Positions 6,964 to 15,951 of a stretch of 64,000 nt of DNA are shown here, in pieces. The notes beneath the pieces were generated by a model that was not told the origin of the DNA, searched no databases, and saw only the letters and a list, made by a program, of their open reading frames with translations. The stretch is from positions 1-64,000 of the forward strand of contig NZ_JBQKGG010000002.1 in assembly GCF_052118925.1 (NCBI RefSeq). Direction: 5' to 3'. Position numbers and translations under genes: made by a program. Within the stretch, counting starts at the first letter, position 1. Every line of letters begins with the position of its first letter. The DNA comes from Lientehia sp934351765. Its GTDB lineage: Bacteria; Bacillota; Clostridia; Lachnospirales; Lachnospiraceae.

Positions 6964-9090
6964 TTACATCATGGGTTCCATGCCGAGGGCGGGATGTCCT
7001 TTTTCGGTCAGGAATGCTACGAGTTCTTCGGGATCGGTGGTTACGGTTTCATCGGCGATCATGTCGGTGAAGTTATCGATTCCGTAGAGTTCTTTTGCGG
7101 TCTCGTTTAATCTCTCTGCTACCTGCTCTTTCAGATCCTTAGGCATCCATACGATTCTCTCGATACCGCCTTCTGCCTTCATGAACTTCTTGGAAGCGAT
7201 GAAATGCTTTCCATGGCCCATGAAACCAGGAGTCTGAACGCCGCCGCCGGTCATGGAAGCCAGATCGGGGAAGGTCATGCCCAGAGGAGTCTGGCCTGCG
7301 TACTCACGGTTAGCGATGATAACACCGTTGGAGAAAGGCTCGATACCGCAGATACACTCGAAGCATCCGCAGGAGGTCATGGGCTTCTCCATGATGGAGT
7401 ACAGGGATACCTCTTCCAGTGCACCGTTGGAGAACTTACGAACTGCCTCATTTACGTCCTCGTACTCACCGATTCTCTCATCGATGGGACGCTCTTTTGT
7501 GATTACCTGGCAGGGGCCGGTGGGCTCCAGCTCGTTGGTTGCCTTTGCATCTAACCATGAAACAGCACCGCAGAGACCGAGACGCTCGGGAGTAACCACA
7601 CATACATGGCTCGGGGAGAATGCCTGGCACATGATGCAGCTGTAGTATACATCAACAGACTCATCGGTTAAGGACTTCAGTCTGTCATCACGCTTGTCGA
7701 ATGCAGGGATTGCCAGCTCATGACGAAGCTTGGTAACCAGCTCAGGATCGGTGATAACCTTAACCTGGCACTTGTCAACAACGGCATCAAAGTCGTTCTT
7801 GATCTTCGCGTACAGAACCTCACCGATATGCTTAGCACGGAAACCAGCCTGGAATGCAGCGTCGCTGATACGGATACGGATCATATCACGCTGGCCGGTG
7901 TGCATAACGCCTTCGATACAGTTGATGTAGCTGTGGAACTTACGCTCAAATACGGATTCAAAGTCGGACTGCATGCTCTTGCCAGCAACTTCAACGATGT
8001 AGGCAATGCTGTGCTTGCTGCCGAATTCAAAGGTATCAAAATCAGGTCCGATCACTTCGATCTTATGATCTTCAATCTCGGAAGCATCCTTTGTCTGAAC
8101 CAGCTCGAAGCAGTCAACTCTGGAGCCATCGAACTCAACCTGCATCTGCTTTCTTCTGATGATCTCGCCCTCGAATGCGGAAGCGAAGGCAACCGGGATA
8201 TCGATATGGGTGATCTTGATCTTGATATCACGAGCCTCAAGGGAGGTCGGGTTGAACTTGGAAACATCTTCCTGAACGATCAGGCTCTTGGGAACACGGG
8301 TAGCTTCGGGATCGTTGGTGATAACCGGGAAACCAAGTGCGATCGCGCCGGCGCCGCATGCAACAACAACATCATCCAGAGGTCCGAATGCGTTTACGAA
8401 TGCAGGTACACGGTCCATGGTGTACTTCATCAGAGCGCCTGCATCTCCAGGTGCCACGTTACCGAAGATCAGAGCTGCTCTGACTGCTACGGATACAACG
8501 TGGATTACGGAAGTTACATCCTTGCCCAGAGGGATCACACGAACGCCTGCGCCCATGTTAACGCCCTTTTCTACACACTGATCGATGCAGTCACCAACCA
8601 GGGTTACTAAAATACCCTGTGCCTGGTAGCTCTTTACCAGATCAGCTGCTTCGTCTGCAGTGGGAGCCTTTCCGAGGATAACAGCTACACCGGGGATATC
8701 GCCGGTTACCAGCGGAACGCCCAGCTCACGGATCACTGCATCAGCCAGATGGCCATAGCAAGGCTCGCTGTAGGGCTCAGCACCATCGATGTACTTCAGC
8801 ACTTCGATAAACTCTGCACAGAGGGCAGTTGCAATACCGCTCATGAACGCGTCATGAAGCTTTGCTTCACGGGTCATCAGGGTCTTCACTACACCAAGAG
8901 CTTCCTTTAACTCGCCCAGGTTTGTTACCTTTGTACCTGTTACACCGTAGTAGCAGGGAAGGCTGTAAGCGGTATTGGGGAAGGATACGGCCTTGTCAGC
9001 GCCGTATTTTTCGATTGCAGCATTGATTGCACCCTCAGTGAGGCCGTATACTGCATCGTTACCAGTAAATACTCTATCAAAAAGTGTCAC
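6964..9090 (-). CDS. acsB: Acetyl-CoA synthase, CO-methylating (ACS/CODH beta subunit)
   Basis: A 708-residue protein, close to full length for bacterial AcsB (about 730). The C-terminal A-cluster region is intact: CIMCQAFSPSHVCVV, then RLGLCGAVSWLDA and the ligand segment SCGCFECICGIEPF. The enzyme condenses the methyl group from AcsCD, CO from CooS and CoA into acetyl-CoA at a nickel-nickel-[4Fe-4S] site. It follows the cooC-like gene by 15 bases. Downstream comes the structured gap before acsD. Confidence 0.97.
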   Translation of the reverse strand: MTLFDRVFTGNDAVYGLTEGAINAAIEKYGADKAVSFPNTAYSLPCYYGVTGTKVTNLGELKEALGVVKTLMTREAKLHDAFMSGIATALCAEFIEVLKYIDGAEPYSEPCYGHLADAVIRELGVPLVTGDIPGVAVILGKAPTADEAADLVKSYQAQGILVTLVGDCIDQCVEKGVNMGAGVRVIPLGKDVTSVIHVVSVAVRAALIFGNVAPGDAGALMKYTMDRVPAFVNAFGPLDDVVVACGAGAIALGFPVITNDPEATRVPKSLIVQEDVSKFNPTSLEARDIKIKITHIDIPVAFASAFEGEIIRRKQMQVEFDGSRVDCFELVQTKDASEIEDHKIEVIGPDFDTFEFGSKHSIAYIVEVAGKSMQSDFESVFERKFHSYINCIEGVMHTGQRDMIRIRISDAAFQAGFRAKHIGEVLYAKIKNDFDAVVDKCQVKVITDPELVTKLRHELAIPAFDKRDDRLKSLTDESVDVYYSCIMCQAFSPSHVCVVTPERLGLCGAVSWLDAKATNELEPTGPCQVITKERPIDERIGEYEDVNEAVRKFSNGALEEVSLYSIMEKPMTSCGCFECICGIEPFSNGVIIANREYAGQTPLGMTFPDLASMTGGGVQTPGFMGHGKHFIASKKFMKAEGGIERIVWMPKDLKEQVAERLNETAKELYGIDNFTDMIADETVTTDPEELVAFLTEKGHPALGMEPMM

Positions 9091-9105
9091 GGTTTTTACC
9101 TCCTA

Positions 9106-9876
9106 TTAGTTTGCTTCTTCATCTATTTTCGCTTTGATCTGTTCGATCTCGGCTTTGGCCGTCGGGCTCTCGTCAAACGGCGAGAGTCCCTGACGGTCTG
9201 CATCTATGACTTCAGAATTATAATGAACAAAGCCCAGAAGATCCTCAGCCGGAATCTTGCTTCTCACGAATTCCTCATCTTTCTCGTCACGTACCTTGTT
9301 GGCCACGACACGAACCTGCTTAACGCCAAGGTCATCAGCCAGACGCTTCACGTTCTTATAGGTCTGAACGCTTCTTGCTCCGGGCTCGATCACCACGATG
9401 AACTGATCCATTCCCTCTGTGGTACCTCGGCCCAGATGCTCCAGACCGGCCTCCATGTCAAGAATGACCACATCGTTGCTGCGCAGGACCAGATGATTGA
9501 TGATCCGCTTTAACATGACATGCTCCGGGCACACACAGCCGCTTCCGCCGGTTTCCACCGTCCCAAGCGTTAAAAGCTTTACCCCGTTGCAGGTCTTGGC
9601 ATACAGGTCCGGAATATCATCCACCTTCGGATTCAATTTAAAGAAGGTATTGGTGGCATCCGCCCCCGTCCGCTCCTGAATCAGCTTTCGCATTTTGGAG
9701 ATCGGTACGATACTGTCAAGCTCCTCTTCTGAAAAGCCCAGGGCCAGTCCCAGATTCGCATCCGGATCCACATCCGCCGCCAGTACGTGCTTCCCCTCTG
9801 CTGCATAAAGTCTCGCCAGGGTCGCTGCGATGGTCGTCTTTCCAACGCCTCCCTTTCCTGTTACCGCAATCTTCAT
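9106..9876 (-). CDS. cooC: CooC-like nickel-inserting ATPase (between cooS and acsB)
   Basis: A 256-residue MinD/CooC-type ATPase with a deviant P-loop (KGGVGKTTIAATLARLYA) at residues 7-24 and the metal-site cysteines in GGSGCVCPEHVML. CooC proteins dimerise around a C-x-C motif and use ATP to load nickel into CODH or ACS. The gene sits between cooS and acsB, so either enzyme could be the client. In acetogens the corresponding gene is sometimes called acsF. A second paralogue is encoded at 11858-12634. Confidence 0.9.
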   Translation of the reverse strand: MKIAVTGKGGVGKTTIAATLARLYAAEGKHVLAADVDPDANLGLALGFSEEELDSIVPISKMRKLIQERTGADATNTFFKLNPKVDDIPDLYAKTCNGVKLLTLGTVETGGSGCVCPEHVMLKRIINHLVLRSNDVVILDMEAGLEHLGRGTTEGMDQFIVVIEPGARSVQTYKNVKRLADDLGVKQVRVVANKVRDEKDEEFVRSKIPAEDLLGFVHYNSEVIDADRQGLSPFDESPTAKAEIEQIKAKIDEEAN

Positions 9877-9913
9877 CTTCTATTCACCTCTGGTCTTTGA
9901 AGCCTGCCCGGGA

Positions 9914-11806
9914 TTAGATTCCCAGAGCAGCTCTCTTTTCTTCAATTCTTTCGATCATGGCATCGCCAAGCTTGTCGATGTCTTTTTCAACGGTATAAGC
10001 AGCCTCAACCCAGTCTCTTACGCCGCTTGTTAACAGCTCAGCCACCTCGCTGGAGCCGGATACATAAGGATCTACGCCAAGGAAGGTGTCGAGACCGGTT
10101 GCTACTACGTAGTTACCGATGGATACAGCCTTCTCAGACATCCACTCGGGAGCACAGCCGACTACCGGCAGCTTGGAGATCGGAAGTCCGGAATCCTTGG
10201 ACAGTTCAGCTGCTAAGATCAGCATACGGCTGATATCTACGCAGGAGCCCATATGCAGTACGGGAGGGATATCTGCCAGCTCGCAGACTCTCTTTAAGCC
10301 GGCGCCGCAGAGATCCTTTGCTGCCTTGTCCATCAGACCTGCCTTTGCTGCAGCCTGAGCGGAGCAGCCAGAGGCAATGATCACGATGTCGTTTGCGATC
10401 ATTTTCTTCATCAGCTCGATATGAGCGGTATCCGGGCGAACCTTGGGATTGTTGCAGCCTACCATGGCTACCGCACCACGGATAACACCGGAGGTAATGC
10501 ACTCCAGAAGGGGCTTTGTTGTTCCGGTCACATCAACCTGGCTGTTTGTAACACCGTCAAGAACCTTAACCAGTGCCTCTACAGAATAGCCAACCGTAGC
10601 TTTCTGCTTTGTTTCAGGAATATGAACCAGCTCGGGCTTTCTGTTTGCGAAGTTTTCACAGGCCATCTTTACGATTGCCTTTGCATTCTCACCGGCATTT
10701 TCTGCATGGAACTCGATAAATTCAGAGTCAGGCATCTGAGCGATGGGAGAGGTTGTGATGAACTTGGTATGGAAGCACTTGCTGAGCGGCCCTAAAGCAG
10801 GGAAAATACACTGAACGTCAACAACGATTGCTTCACAGGCACCGGTCAGAACCACGTTCTCCTGCTGTAAGAAGTTTCCGGCCATCGGAATACCACGTCT
10901 CATGGCAACCTCGTTAGAGGTACAGCAGACACCGGAAACGGTGATGCCCTTTGCACCGAAGCTCTTTGCATAAGCGATCATTTCAGGATCGTCAGCATAC
11001 TCGCAGACCATCTCGGAAAGGCTCGGATCATGTCCGTGAACCACGATGTTTACGTTCTCAACATTCATAACACCGAGGTTTGCTTCTGTATCAATCGGCT
11101 TGGGAGTTCCGAACAGAACATCGGAGAACTCGGTTCCGCACATGGAACCGCCCCATCCATCTGCCAGACCTGCTCTCAGGGACTGACGGATCAGAGCTTC
11201 GGGCTTGGAGGAACATCCCATATGAGTCATATGTAAGGAAGTTGCAACCTCACGGTCGATGGCACGGGGAGCAATTCCCTCTCTCTCCCAGATCTCCTGC
11301 GTATGCTTCGGAGCTCTCTTTAACCATCTCTGGTTTCCGAAGGGCTTACCATACTCAAGAAGTGCAAGCTCTGCCATCTCATGAGCCAGATCGTAGATAT
11401 CCTTGCCCTCCGTCTCAACGCCCCACTCTTTTGCGATCCGGATTAACTTCTCAGGATCCTTTACCTGATAGTTTCCGCCCTCTTTGGAGAGGTACAGCGT
11501 ATGGCAGATCTCACGGCCGTGATCGGAATGTGTTGCAGCACCGCCTGCAGTGAATTTTAAGAAGTTACGGCCAACGATACCATGTACATCACAGCCGCAG
11601 ATTCCTCTGGGCGCCTTGGGTGTAATACGGCAGGGACCCATTGCACAGATACGGCAGCAGACACCCTGCTCACCGAACTTACAGTGAGGGGTCTGATTCT
11701 TCACTCGTAACTGCCAGGAATCAGCACCTACCTTTGCGCCTGTTTCAAGAAGTCTGGCGGTATCCGCTTCAAACTGCTCAACAGTTGTTAACTTAAAGTC
11801 TCCCAT
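9914..11806 (-). CDS. cooS: Anaerobic carbon-monoxide dehydrogenase catalytic subunit
   Basis: A 630-residue Ni-CODH of normal family length. N-terminal cluster cysteines are C42, C50, C51, C54 and C59 (GVCCRICAMGPCRI), followed by C70 and C72 (GICGCDVHGIVGRNF). C-cluster segments include GVCCTSNEVAMRRG and IIASGCSAQAAAKAGL. It interconverts CO2 and CO. In the operon with acsB it supplies CO for acetyl-CoA synthesis, so the acetogenic name acsA also fits. It lies 51 bases behind the first cooC-like gene, with a GC-rich hairpin between them. Confidence 0.97.
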   Translation of the reverse strand: MGDFKLTTVEQFEADTARLLETGAKVGADSWQLRVKNQTPHCKFGEQGVCCRICAMGPCRITPKAPRGICGCDVHGIVGRNFLKFTAGGAATHSDHGREICHTLYLSKEGGNYQVKDPEKLIRIAKEWGVETEGKDIYDLAHEMAELALLEYGKPFGNQRWLKRAPKHTQEIWEREGIAPRAIDREVATSLHMTHMGCSSKPEALIRQSLRAGLADGWGGSMCGTEFSDVLFGTPKPIDTEANLGVMNVENVNIVVHGHDPSLSEMVCEYADDPEMIAYAKSFGAKGITVSGVCCTSNEVAMRRGIPMAGNFLQQENVVLTGACEAIVVDVQCIFPALGPLSKCFHTKFITTSPIAQMPDSEFIEFHAENAGENAKAIVKMACENFANRKPELVHIPETKQKATVGYSVEALVKVLDGVTNSQVDVTGTTKPLLECITSGVIRGAVAMVGCNNPKVRPDTAHIELMKKMIANDIVIIASGCSAQAAAKAGLMDKAAKDLCGAGLKRVCELADIPPVLHMGSCVDISRMLILAAELSKDSGLPISKLPVVGCAPEWMSEKAVSIGNYVVATGLDTFLGVDPYVSGSSEVAELLTSGVRDWVEAAYTVEKDIDKLGDAMIERIEEKRAALGI

Positions 11807-11826
11807 TATAAACCTCCTTCAGTATA

Positions 11827-11846
11827 CCCGCCCGTTTCAGGGCGGG
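11827..11846 (-). promoter_or_regulatory. GC-rich stem-loop before cooS
   Basis: CCCGCCC and GGGCGGG with a short loop form a strong hairpin in the 51-base gap between the cooC-like gene and cooS. No T-run follows on the minus strand. It could be an RNA processing or stability element that raises cooS message relative to the upstream genes (inference). Confidence 0.5.
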
Positions 11847-11857
11847 CTGTAAAACGT

Positions 11858-12634
11858 TTAAGAATGTAACAGCTTCTCTACTGCTTCAATCAGAGCCCTG
11901 CGCACCGGAGAATCCTGGGGAAGGTTCAACGATGTCGGTTTGCCCTCACAGTCCAGCTCATAGACCTCTTCGCTGTGGGGAACAACACCAATTAAGTTTA
12001 GTCCCTGATGTTCGATTTCCTCCTTGACACCGGCGTTTAACTCGCCCTTCGGTGCCCGGTTGACGATCAGGCCAACCGTTTTGGGATTCAATTTGCATTC
12101 TTTTACCAGCTCTGCAATCCTGCCGACGGCCTGGATTCCTCTTCTGGAGCAGTCGCTCACCAGAAGCACGGCATCCACATGGGGAAGAATCCCGCGGCTG
12201 ATGTGTTCCATTCCGGCTTCATTATCCACCACAATGTACTCATACTGGCTGGAAAGTCTGGCAACCTGGGCTGACAGAAGCCCATTTACATAACAATAGC
12301 AACCGGACCCCTGAGTCCTGCCCATAACCACCAGATCATAGTCATCTTCTTCGATCAGTGCGGACTCGAGACGGAATGCCATATAATCCTGCTTGGACAT
12401 TCCTGCAGGGATCGGACTGGGATTTGCCATCTCAGCTCTCGCCACTTCCTCCCGGATATCGCCAAGGGTCTCTTCTACCTTTACGCCAAGTACCTCATTC
12501 AGGTTGGAATTAGCATCGGCATCGACCGCAAGGACCGGTCCTTTTTTCGTCTCACAAAGATACTGAATCAGCAGACCGCAAAGAGTCGTTTTTCCCACGC
12601 CGCCTTTGCCTGCAACTGCAATTGTATAGGCCAC
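11858..12634 (-). CDS. CooC-like ATPase (second paralogue)
   Basis: A 258-residue P-loop ATPase of the CooC/MinD group: N-terminal GKGGVGKTTLCGLLIQYL, metal-site cysteines in GSGCYCYVNGLL, and VDNEAGMEHISRGI, the usual CooC DxEAGxEH segment. It probably matures the nickel site of CooS, which follows directly. Having two CooC paralogues in one operon is common in acetogens, one for CODH and one for ACS, but the division of work cannot be read from the sequence. Confidence 0.88.
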   Translation of the reverse strand: MAYTIAVAGKGGVGKTTLCGLLIQYLCETKKGPVLAVDADANSNLNEVLGVKVEETLGDIREEVARAEMANPSPIPAGMSKQDYMAFRLESALIEEDDYDLVVMGRTQGSGCYCYVNGLLSAQVARLSSQYEYIVVDNEAGMEHISRGILPHVDAVLLVSDCSRRGIQAVGRIAELVKECKLNPKTVGLIVNRAPKGELNAGVKEEIEHQGLNLIGVVPHSEEVYELDCEGKPTSLNLPQDSPVRRALIEAVEKLLHS

Positions 12635-12669
12635 TCTGAAGCCCTCCTTCTGTTAGAATATCGATTTGA

Positions 12670-13611
12670 TTAGATGAGGGTAGCCATTCCAGACTCTTCG
12701 ATGATTCTGGAAACATCCTGCCACTTGTTCAGTGCGTACAGATGGATACCATCGATACCAAGAGCACGATACTTGTCGATCTGCTTGATGGTGTACTCGA
12801 TACCAGCTTCCTTGAAATCCTTAACCTTCTGCTCGTAGAACATATCGAAAGGCTTTCCGTCTGCATCCTTTGCAGCGAACGGATTCGGGAACAGCCAGTA
12901 CTTGGAGATCAGTCTGGACAACTCTCTTTCCATTACACAGCCGTTTCTGGAAAGTGCCATGTTGATGGTAGCTGCCTGATCAAGAATCGGCATAATACCT
13001 ACATCAACGGGCATGGTAACGCCGGCAGTACGGATCGCATCCAGCCAGTATTTGAACTGCTCCATATCCCAGCAGAGCTGAGTCATAATGTAGTCTGCGC
13101 CGTTGTCCTGCTTCTGCTTCAGAACTGCGATATCGGATTCTAAGCTGCGGCATGAGATATGACCTTCGGGAGATCCTGCTACTGCGATCTCAAACTGATC
13201 ACCAAACTCATCACGAACGAATTTTACAAGGTCGGTTGCGTAGTTGAAATCACCACAGGTTGTGGTCTCACCCAGCGGAATATCGCCGCGGAGAGCCAGC
13301 ATATGATCTACGCCTTCGTTTAAGTAAGTCTGGAGCTGCTCCTTGATACCCTCTTTTGTATTCTTGATTACAGTGAAGTGGGTAACAGGGGTGGTTCCTG
13401 CCTTGATGATCTCCTGACATACATCTCTGTTACGGCCTACATTTCCGCCGCCTGCACCGTACGTACAGGAAATATAATCAGGTTTGAACTTGCAGAGCTT
13501 CTCGATCGTTCCGGGAAGATTTTCCATACCCTTGTCGGTCTTGGGCGGGAAAAGCTCGAAGGAAAGGAGCTGCCGTTCTTTCATCAGTTCTGTGAGTTTT
13601 TTCTTTGCCAT
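12670..13611 (-). CDS. metF: Methylenetetrahydrofolate reductase
   Basis: A 313-residue MetF-type TIM-barrel flavoprotein. Seen: LLSFELFPPKTDKGMENL at the N-terminus, the folate/FAD segments YISCTYGAGGG and MLALRGDIPLGE, and QLCWDMEQFKYW. It reduces methylene-THF to methyl-THF, the substrate of AcsE. Many acetogens pair metF with the zinc protein MetV. No metV is seen next to this gene, so any partner is encoded elsewhere. It sits 49 bases behind cooT. Confidence 0.95.
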   Translation of the reverse strand: MAKKKLTELMKERQLLSFELFPPKTDKGMENLPGTIEKLCKFKPDYISCTYGAGGGNVGRNRDVCQEIIKAGTTPVTHFTVIKNTKEGIKEQLQTYLNEGVDHMLALRGDIPLGETTTCGDFNYATDLVKFVRDEFGDQFEIAVAGSPEGHISCRSLESDIAVLKQKQDNGADYIMTQLCWDMEQFKYWLDAIRTAGVTMPVDVGIMPILDQAATINMALSRNGCVMERELSRLISKYWLFPNPFAAKDADGKPFDMFYEQKVKDFKEAGIEYTIKQIDKYRALGIDGIHLYALNKWQDVSRIIEESGMATLI

Positions 13612-13660
13612 AGTGTTATACCTCCTAAGTATATTTCAAATTGTTTGAAACCCATGGTTG

Positions 13661-13855
13661 TCAGTCGGTACAGCGGATCTTTACGACACTGTTTGCCAGG
13701 TCGACCTCCGTCACCGCGCCCTTCAGCTTCATCTCCTGTCCGATGATATCGTACATGGTGATATCCTCACCATCGATCAGGATCTTGTTGACATTCTTCA
13801 GAAGAAGTGTTTCATCCTCCTCTGTTTTCTTTCCATATACAGACGCAAGACACAT
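13661..13855 (-). CDS. cooT: CooT-type small nickel-binding protein
   Basis: A 64-residue protein beginning MCLASVYGKK. The start chosen is the ATG at 13855, because GGAGGTG lies seven bases upstream and the product then begins Met-Cys as in CooT, where Cys2 binds nickel. A GTG three codons earlier overlaps the ribosome binding site. CooT proteins are beta-sheet nickel proteins linked to CODH maturation. It lies between the histidine-rich gene and metF at the head of the operon. Confidence 0.85.
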   Translation of the reverse strand: MCLASVYGKKTEEDETLLLKNVNKILIDGEDITMYDIIGQEMKLKGAVTEVDLANSVVKIRCTD

Positions 13856-13882
13856 ATCTGTCACCTCCTGCTTGAATGAATC

Positions 13883-14236
13883 TTACTTTAACAGGGAAAG
13901 TGCAACGCTTAAGCGTACATTTCCGCTTTCAAAATCAGAAACCGCACGATCAATCTGATCAGCCGCCTCTGTTTTTCCCATTTCGCGAAGCTTTTTTGCC
14001 ATATCGGCAAGCTCCATGGCATGATGCTTATTATGATCTACCATATAACCAACCAGTGCGATCGTCTCTTTTTCCGGATCGGCACACCCTCCGCAGCTTC
14101 CGCACTCTTCTGTATGACAGTGCTCATGTCCGTGATCATGCTCGTGGTGGTCATGATCGTGATGGTCGTGGTCATGATGCGTATGCTCATGTCCATGGGG
14201 GATCACATTGCCGTTTTCGTCCGTGATAACGTGCAT
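13883..14236 (-). CDS. Histidine-rich, probably nickel-binding protein
   Basis: A 117-residue protein starting MHVITDENG, chosen because AAAGGAG lies seven bases before this ATG; an in-frame ATG 24 codons earlier has no such site. Residues from about 14 to 42 are a tract of alternating His, Asp and Glu (GHEHTHHDHDHHDHDHHEHD), followed by CHTEECGSCGGCAD with four cysteines. A helical domain of about 65 residues closes the protein. The composition recalls nickel stores or chaperones such as CooJ and the HypB tail. As first gene of the CODH/ACS operon, a nickel reservoir for CooS and AcsB is the natural guess. Confidence 0.75.
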   Translation of the reverse strand: MHVITDENGNVIPHGHEHTHHDHDHHDHDHHEHDHGHEHCHTEECGSCGGCADPEKETIALVGYMVDHNKHHAMELADMAKKLREMGKTEAADQIDRAVSDFESGNVRLSVALSLLK

Positions 14237-14336
14237 ATCCAGTCTCCTTTCCACGCGGCAGCCGCCCGAAAAAGGCTGCATATCATCGCCGCCGGTGCCG
14301 AAACGCACCTGTTAAAATTTTAATTATATCCTTTGT

Positions 14337-14365
14337 ATTATAACTTGCTCGGTAATAATAATCAA
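14337..14365 (-). promoter_or_regulatory. Promoter of the acetyl-CoA pathway operon
   Basis: On the minus strand -35 TTGATT (14360-14365) and -10 TATAAT (14337-14342) have a 17-base spacer. The start would be near 14330, giving a leader of roughly 95 bases before the histidine-rich gene. The leader contains two possible hairpins (GGTGC with GGCACC, and GCAGCC with GGCTGC). I could not match it to a known riboswitch. Confidence 0.7.
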
Positions 14366-14466
14366 GGTCATTTCCCTTTTTTTGCGTCTTTTTTGACAAT
14401 GTTCACAAAAAAATACAAAATTTCAGGCATTGTTTTTTGTTTTGCAGAAGTCTTCTTTTCTTGCAG

Positions 14467-14967
14467 TTACCGCCCGCAGCAATGCTTGTATTTTTTACCG
14501 CTTCCGCAGGGGCAGGGATCGTTTCTTCCAACCTTTTTCCCCTTTACAACGGTCGTAGAGGACTTCTGTGCCTTATAAAGCTCCTTCTGCTTCTCCGGTG
14601 TAAAGATATCATTCCACTGGGGCAGTCCATACAGCCAGTCTGCCTTCGCAGCAACCATATTCTTGTAAAGAAGCTCTTTATCAAAATCAAGGCTTACCTC
14701 GGTATTCTCATCCATGGTATCGATGGGATTCTTCACCTTCAGGCTGTCATCAATTCCATCCAGGAAGCCGACCATGATCATCAGCTCCACATCATACTTT
14801 TCAGCCAGCTCCTTTACGGTTCCGCTTACAACCGTATCCGGATCTGCCAGAAGCTTTTCATAGATCCCCTTCTCCAGATTAAAATAATTTCCCCAGAAAT
14901 AATTTGTCTCCTGGGTACTCATCTGGGTCTCATATGCCATTTTTCTCCATTGTTCCAAAAGTGTCAT
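14467..14967 (-). CDS. SEC-C motif protein
   Basis: A 166-residue protein ending in a SEC-C zinc motif (GRNDPCPCGSGKKYKHCCG), like the C-termini of SecA and YecA. The rest is acidic and helical with no recognised catalytic domain. AAAGGAG precedes the start by a normal distance. The function is unknown; SEC-C motifs bind zinc and often mediate protein-protein or ribosome contacts. It is transcribed away from the PHP gene and has its own promoter. Confidence 0.8.
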   Translation of the reverse strand: MTLLEQWRKMAYETQMSTQETNYFWGNYFNLEKGIYEKLLADPDTVVSGTVKELAEKYDVELMIMVGFLDGIDDSLKVKNPIDTMDENTEVSLDFDKELLYKNMVAAKADWLYGLPQWNDIFTPEKQKELYKAQKSSTTVVKGKKVGRNDPCPCGSGKKYKHCCGR

Positions 14968-15012
14968 TTCTTTTTACTCCTTTTTTCTTAAGATCAGACT
15001 TTTCTAGTGTCT

Positions 15013-15063
15013 ATTATACCCGATAAAGGTTCCCTATGGCAATAGAAAGTTTTGTGCTATACT
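15013..15063. promoter_or_regulatory. Divergent promoters for the SEC-C and PHP genes
   Basis: On the minus strand TTGCCA (15037-15042) and TATAAT (15013-15018) with an 18-base spacer face the SEC-C gene. On the plus strand an extended -10, TGC-TATACT (15055-15063), faces the PHP gene with only a weak -35. The two polymerase sites overlap. Confidence 0.55.
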
Positions 15064-15099
15064 AAGAACATATCTTGCAACAGGAAAGGATCCATCCTC

Positions 15100-15951
15100 A
15101 TGAACTGCGTTGACTTACATCTCCACTCTGTTTTCTCAGACGGCTCCTGTACTCCGTCAGAGCTTGCTTTTCTCGCGAAAGACTGCGGGCTTTCTGCCAT
15201 CTGCCTGACCGACCACGATACCACCGCCGGAACCGATGAAATGCTCCGGGCCTGCGAACGTGCCGGACTGGAGACGCTCCCGGGTATTGAGCTTTCCTGT
15301 TCCTGGGGCGATAAAGAAATCCATATCCTGGGGTACGGGATGCATTATCATTCCTCCGGCTTCCAGTCCCAGCTCTCCCGCTGGCAGGCCGACCGGAATG
15401 AGCGCTGTGAGTCCATGGTAAAAAAGCTCCGGGCAAAGGGCTATGACATTTCCATGAAAGCCCTGAGCACAGCATTTCCAAATTCCGTTTTAACCCGTGC
15501 CCACCTGGCAGTTTATCTGGCCGACACTGCTCAGATCGCCCACAAAGACCTGGCATTCAAACAGCTTATCGGAAAAGGCTGCTCCTGCTATGTCCCGCGA
15601 AAAAAAGTCACTCCGGAAGAGGCCGTCCGGTTTCTTCTTGCCTACGGCGGAATCCCGGTGTTCGCCCATCCGATCCTCTCCCGTATGTGTGAGCAGCAGC
15701 TGGATTCCTTCACCGGTCTGCTGGCCGGTCACGGCCTGAAAGGAATGGAAGGCTATTATTCCGGATATTCTCCCTCCGAAGAAGCCCTGGTCGCAAGGCT
15801 CTGCAAAAAATACGGTCTGTTTCTTACCGGCGGTTCCGATTTTCACGGAAAAGCAAAGACCAGCATCCGTGTCGGCACCGGAAAAGGAACACTTGCCGTC
15901 CCGTATTCCTGCTTTGAATCCCTGAAGTCCTGCGGACATTTCTTTCGTTGA
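15100..15951 (+). CDS. PHP domain phosphoesterase
   Basis: A 283-residue protein starting MNCVDLHLHSVFSDGSCTP, the PHP metal motif. Further motifs are CLTDHDTTAG, GIELSC, FAHPIL and TGGSDFHG, so the metal-binding set looks complete. The family (YciV/TrpH-like) includes 5'-3' nucleotidases such as RNase AM and 3',5'-nucleoside bisphosphate phosphatases. An in-frame ATG 16 codons upstream is less likely, since AAAGGA stands ten bases before the chosen start. The exact substrate cannot be told. Confidence 0.85.
   Translation: MNCVDLHLHSVFSDGSCTPSELAFLAKDCGLSAICLTDHDTTAGTDEMLRACERAGLETLPGIELSCSWGDKEIHILGYGMHYHSSGFQSQLSRWQADRNERCESMVKKLRAKGYDISMKALSTAFPNSVLTRAHLAVYLADTAQIAHKDLAFKQLIGKGCSCYVPRKKVTPEEAVRFLLAYGGIPVFAHPILSRMCEQQLDSFTGLLAGHGLKGMEGYYSGYSPSEEALVARLCKKYGLFLTGGSDFHGKAKTSIRVGTGKGTLAVPYSCFESLKSCGHFFR

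Noticed and set aside
14237..14330. NiCo or cobalamin riboswitch before the acs operon
   Set aside because: I could not find the conserved core of either; the leader is too short for a cobalamin riboswitch.
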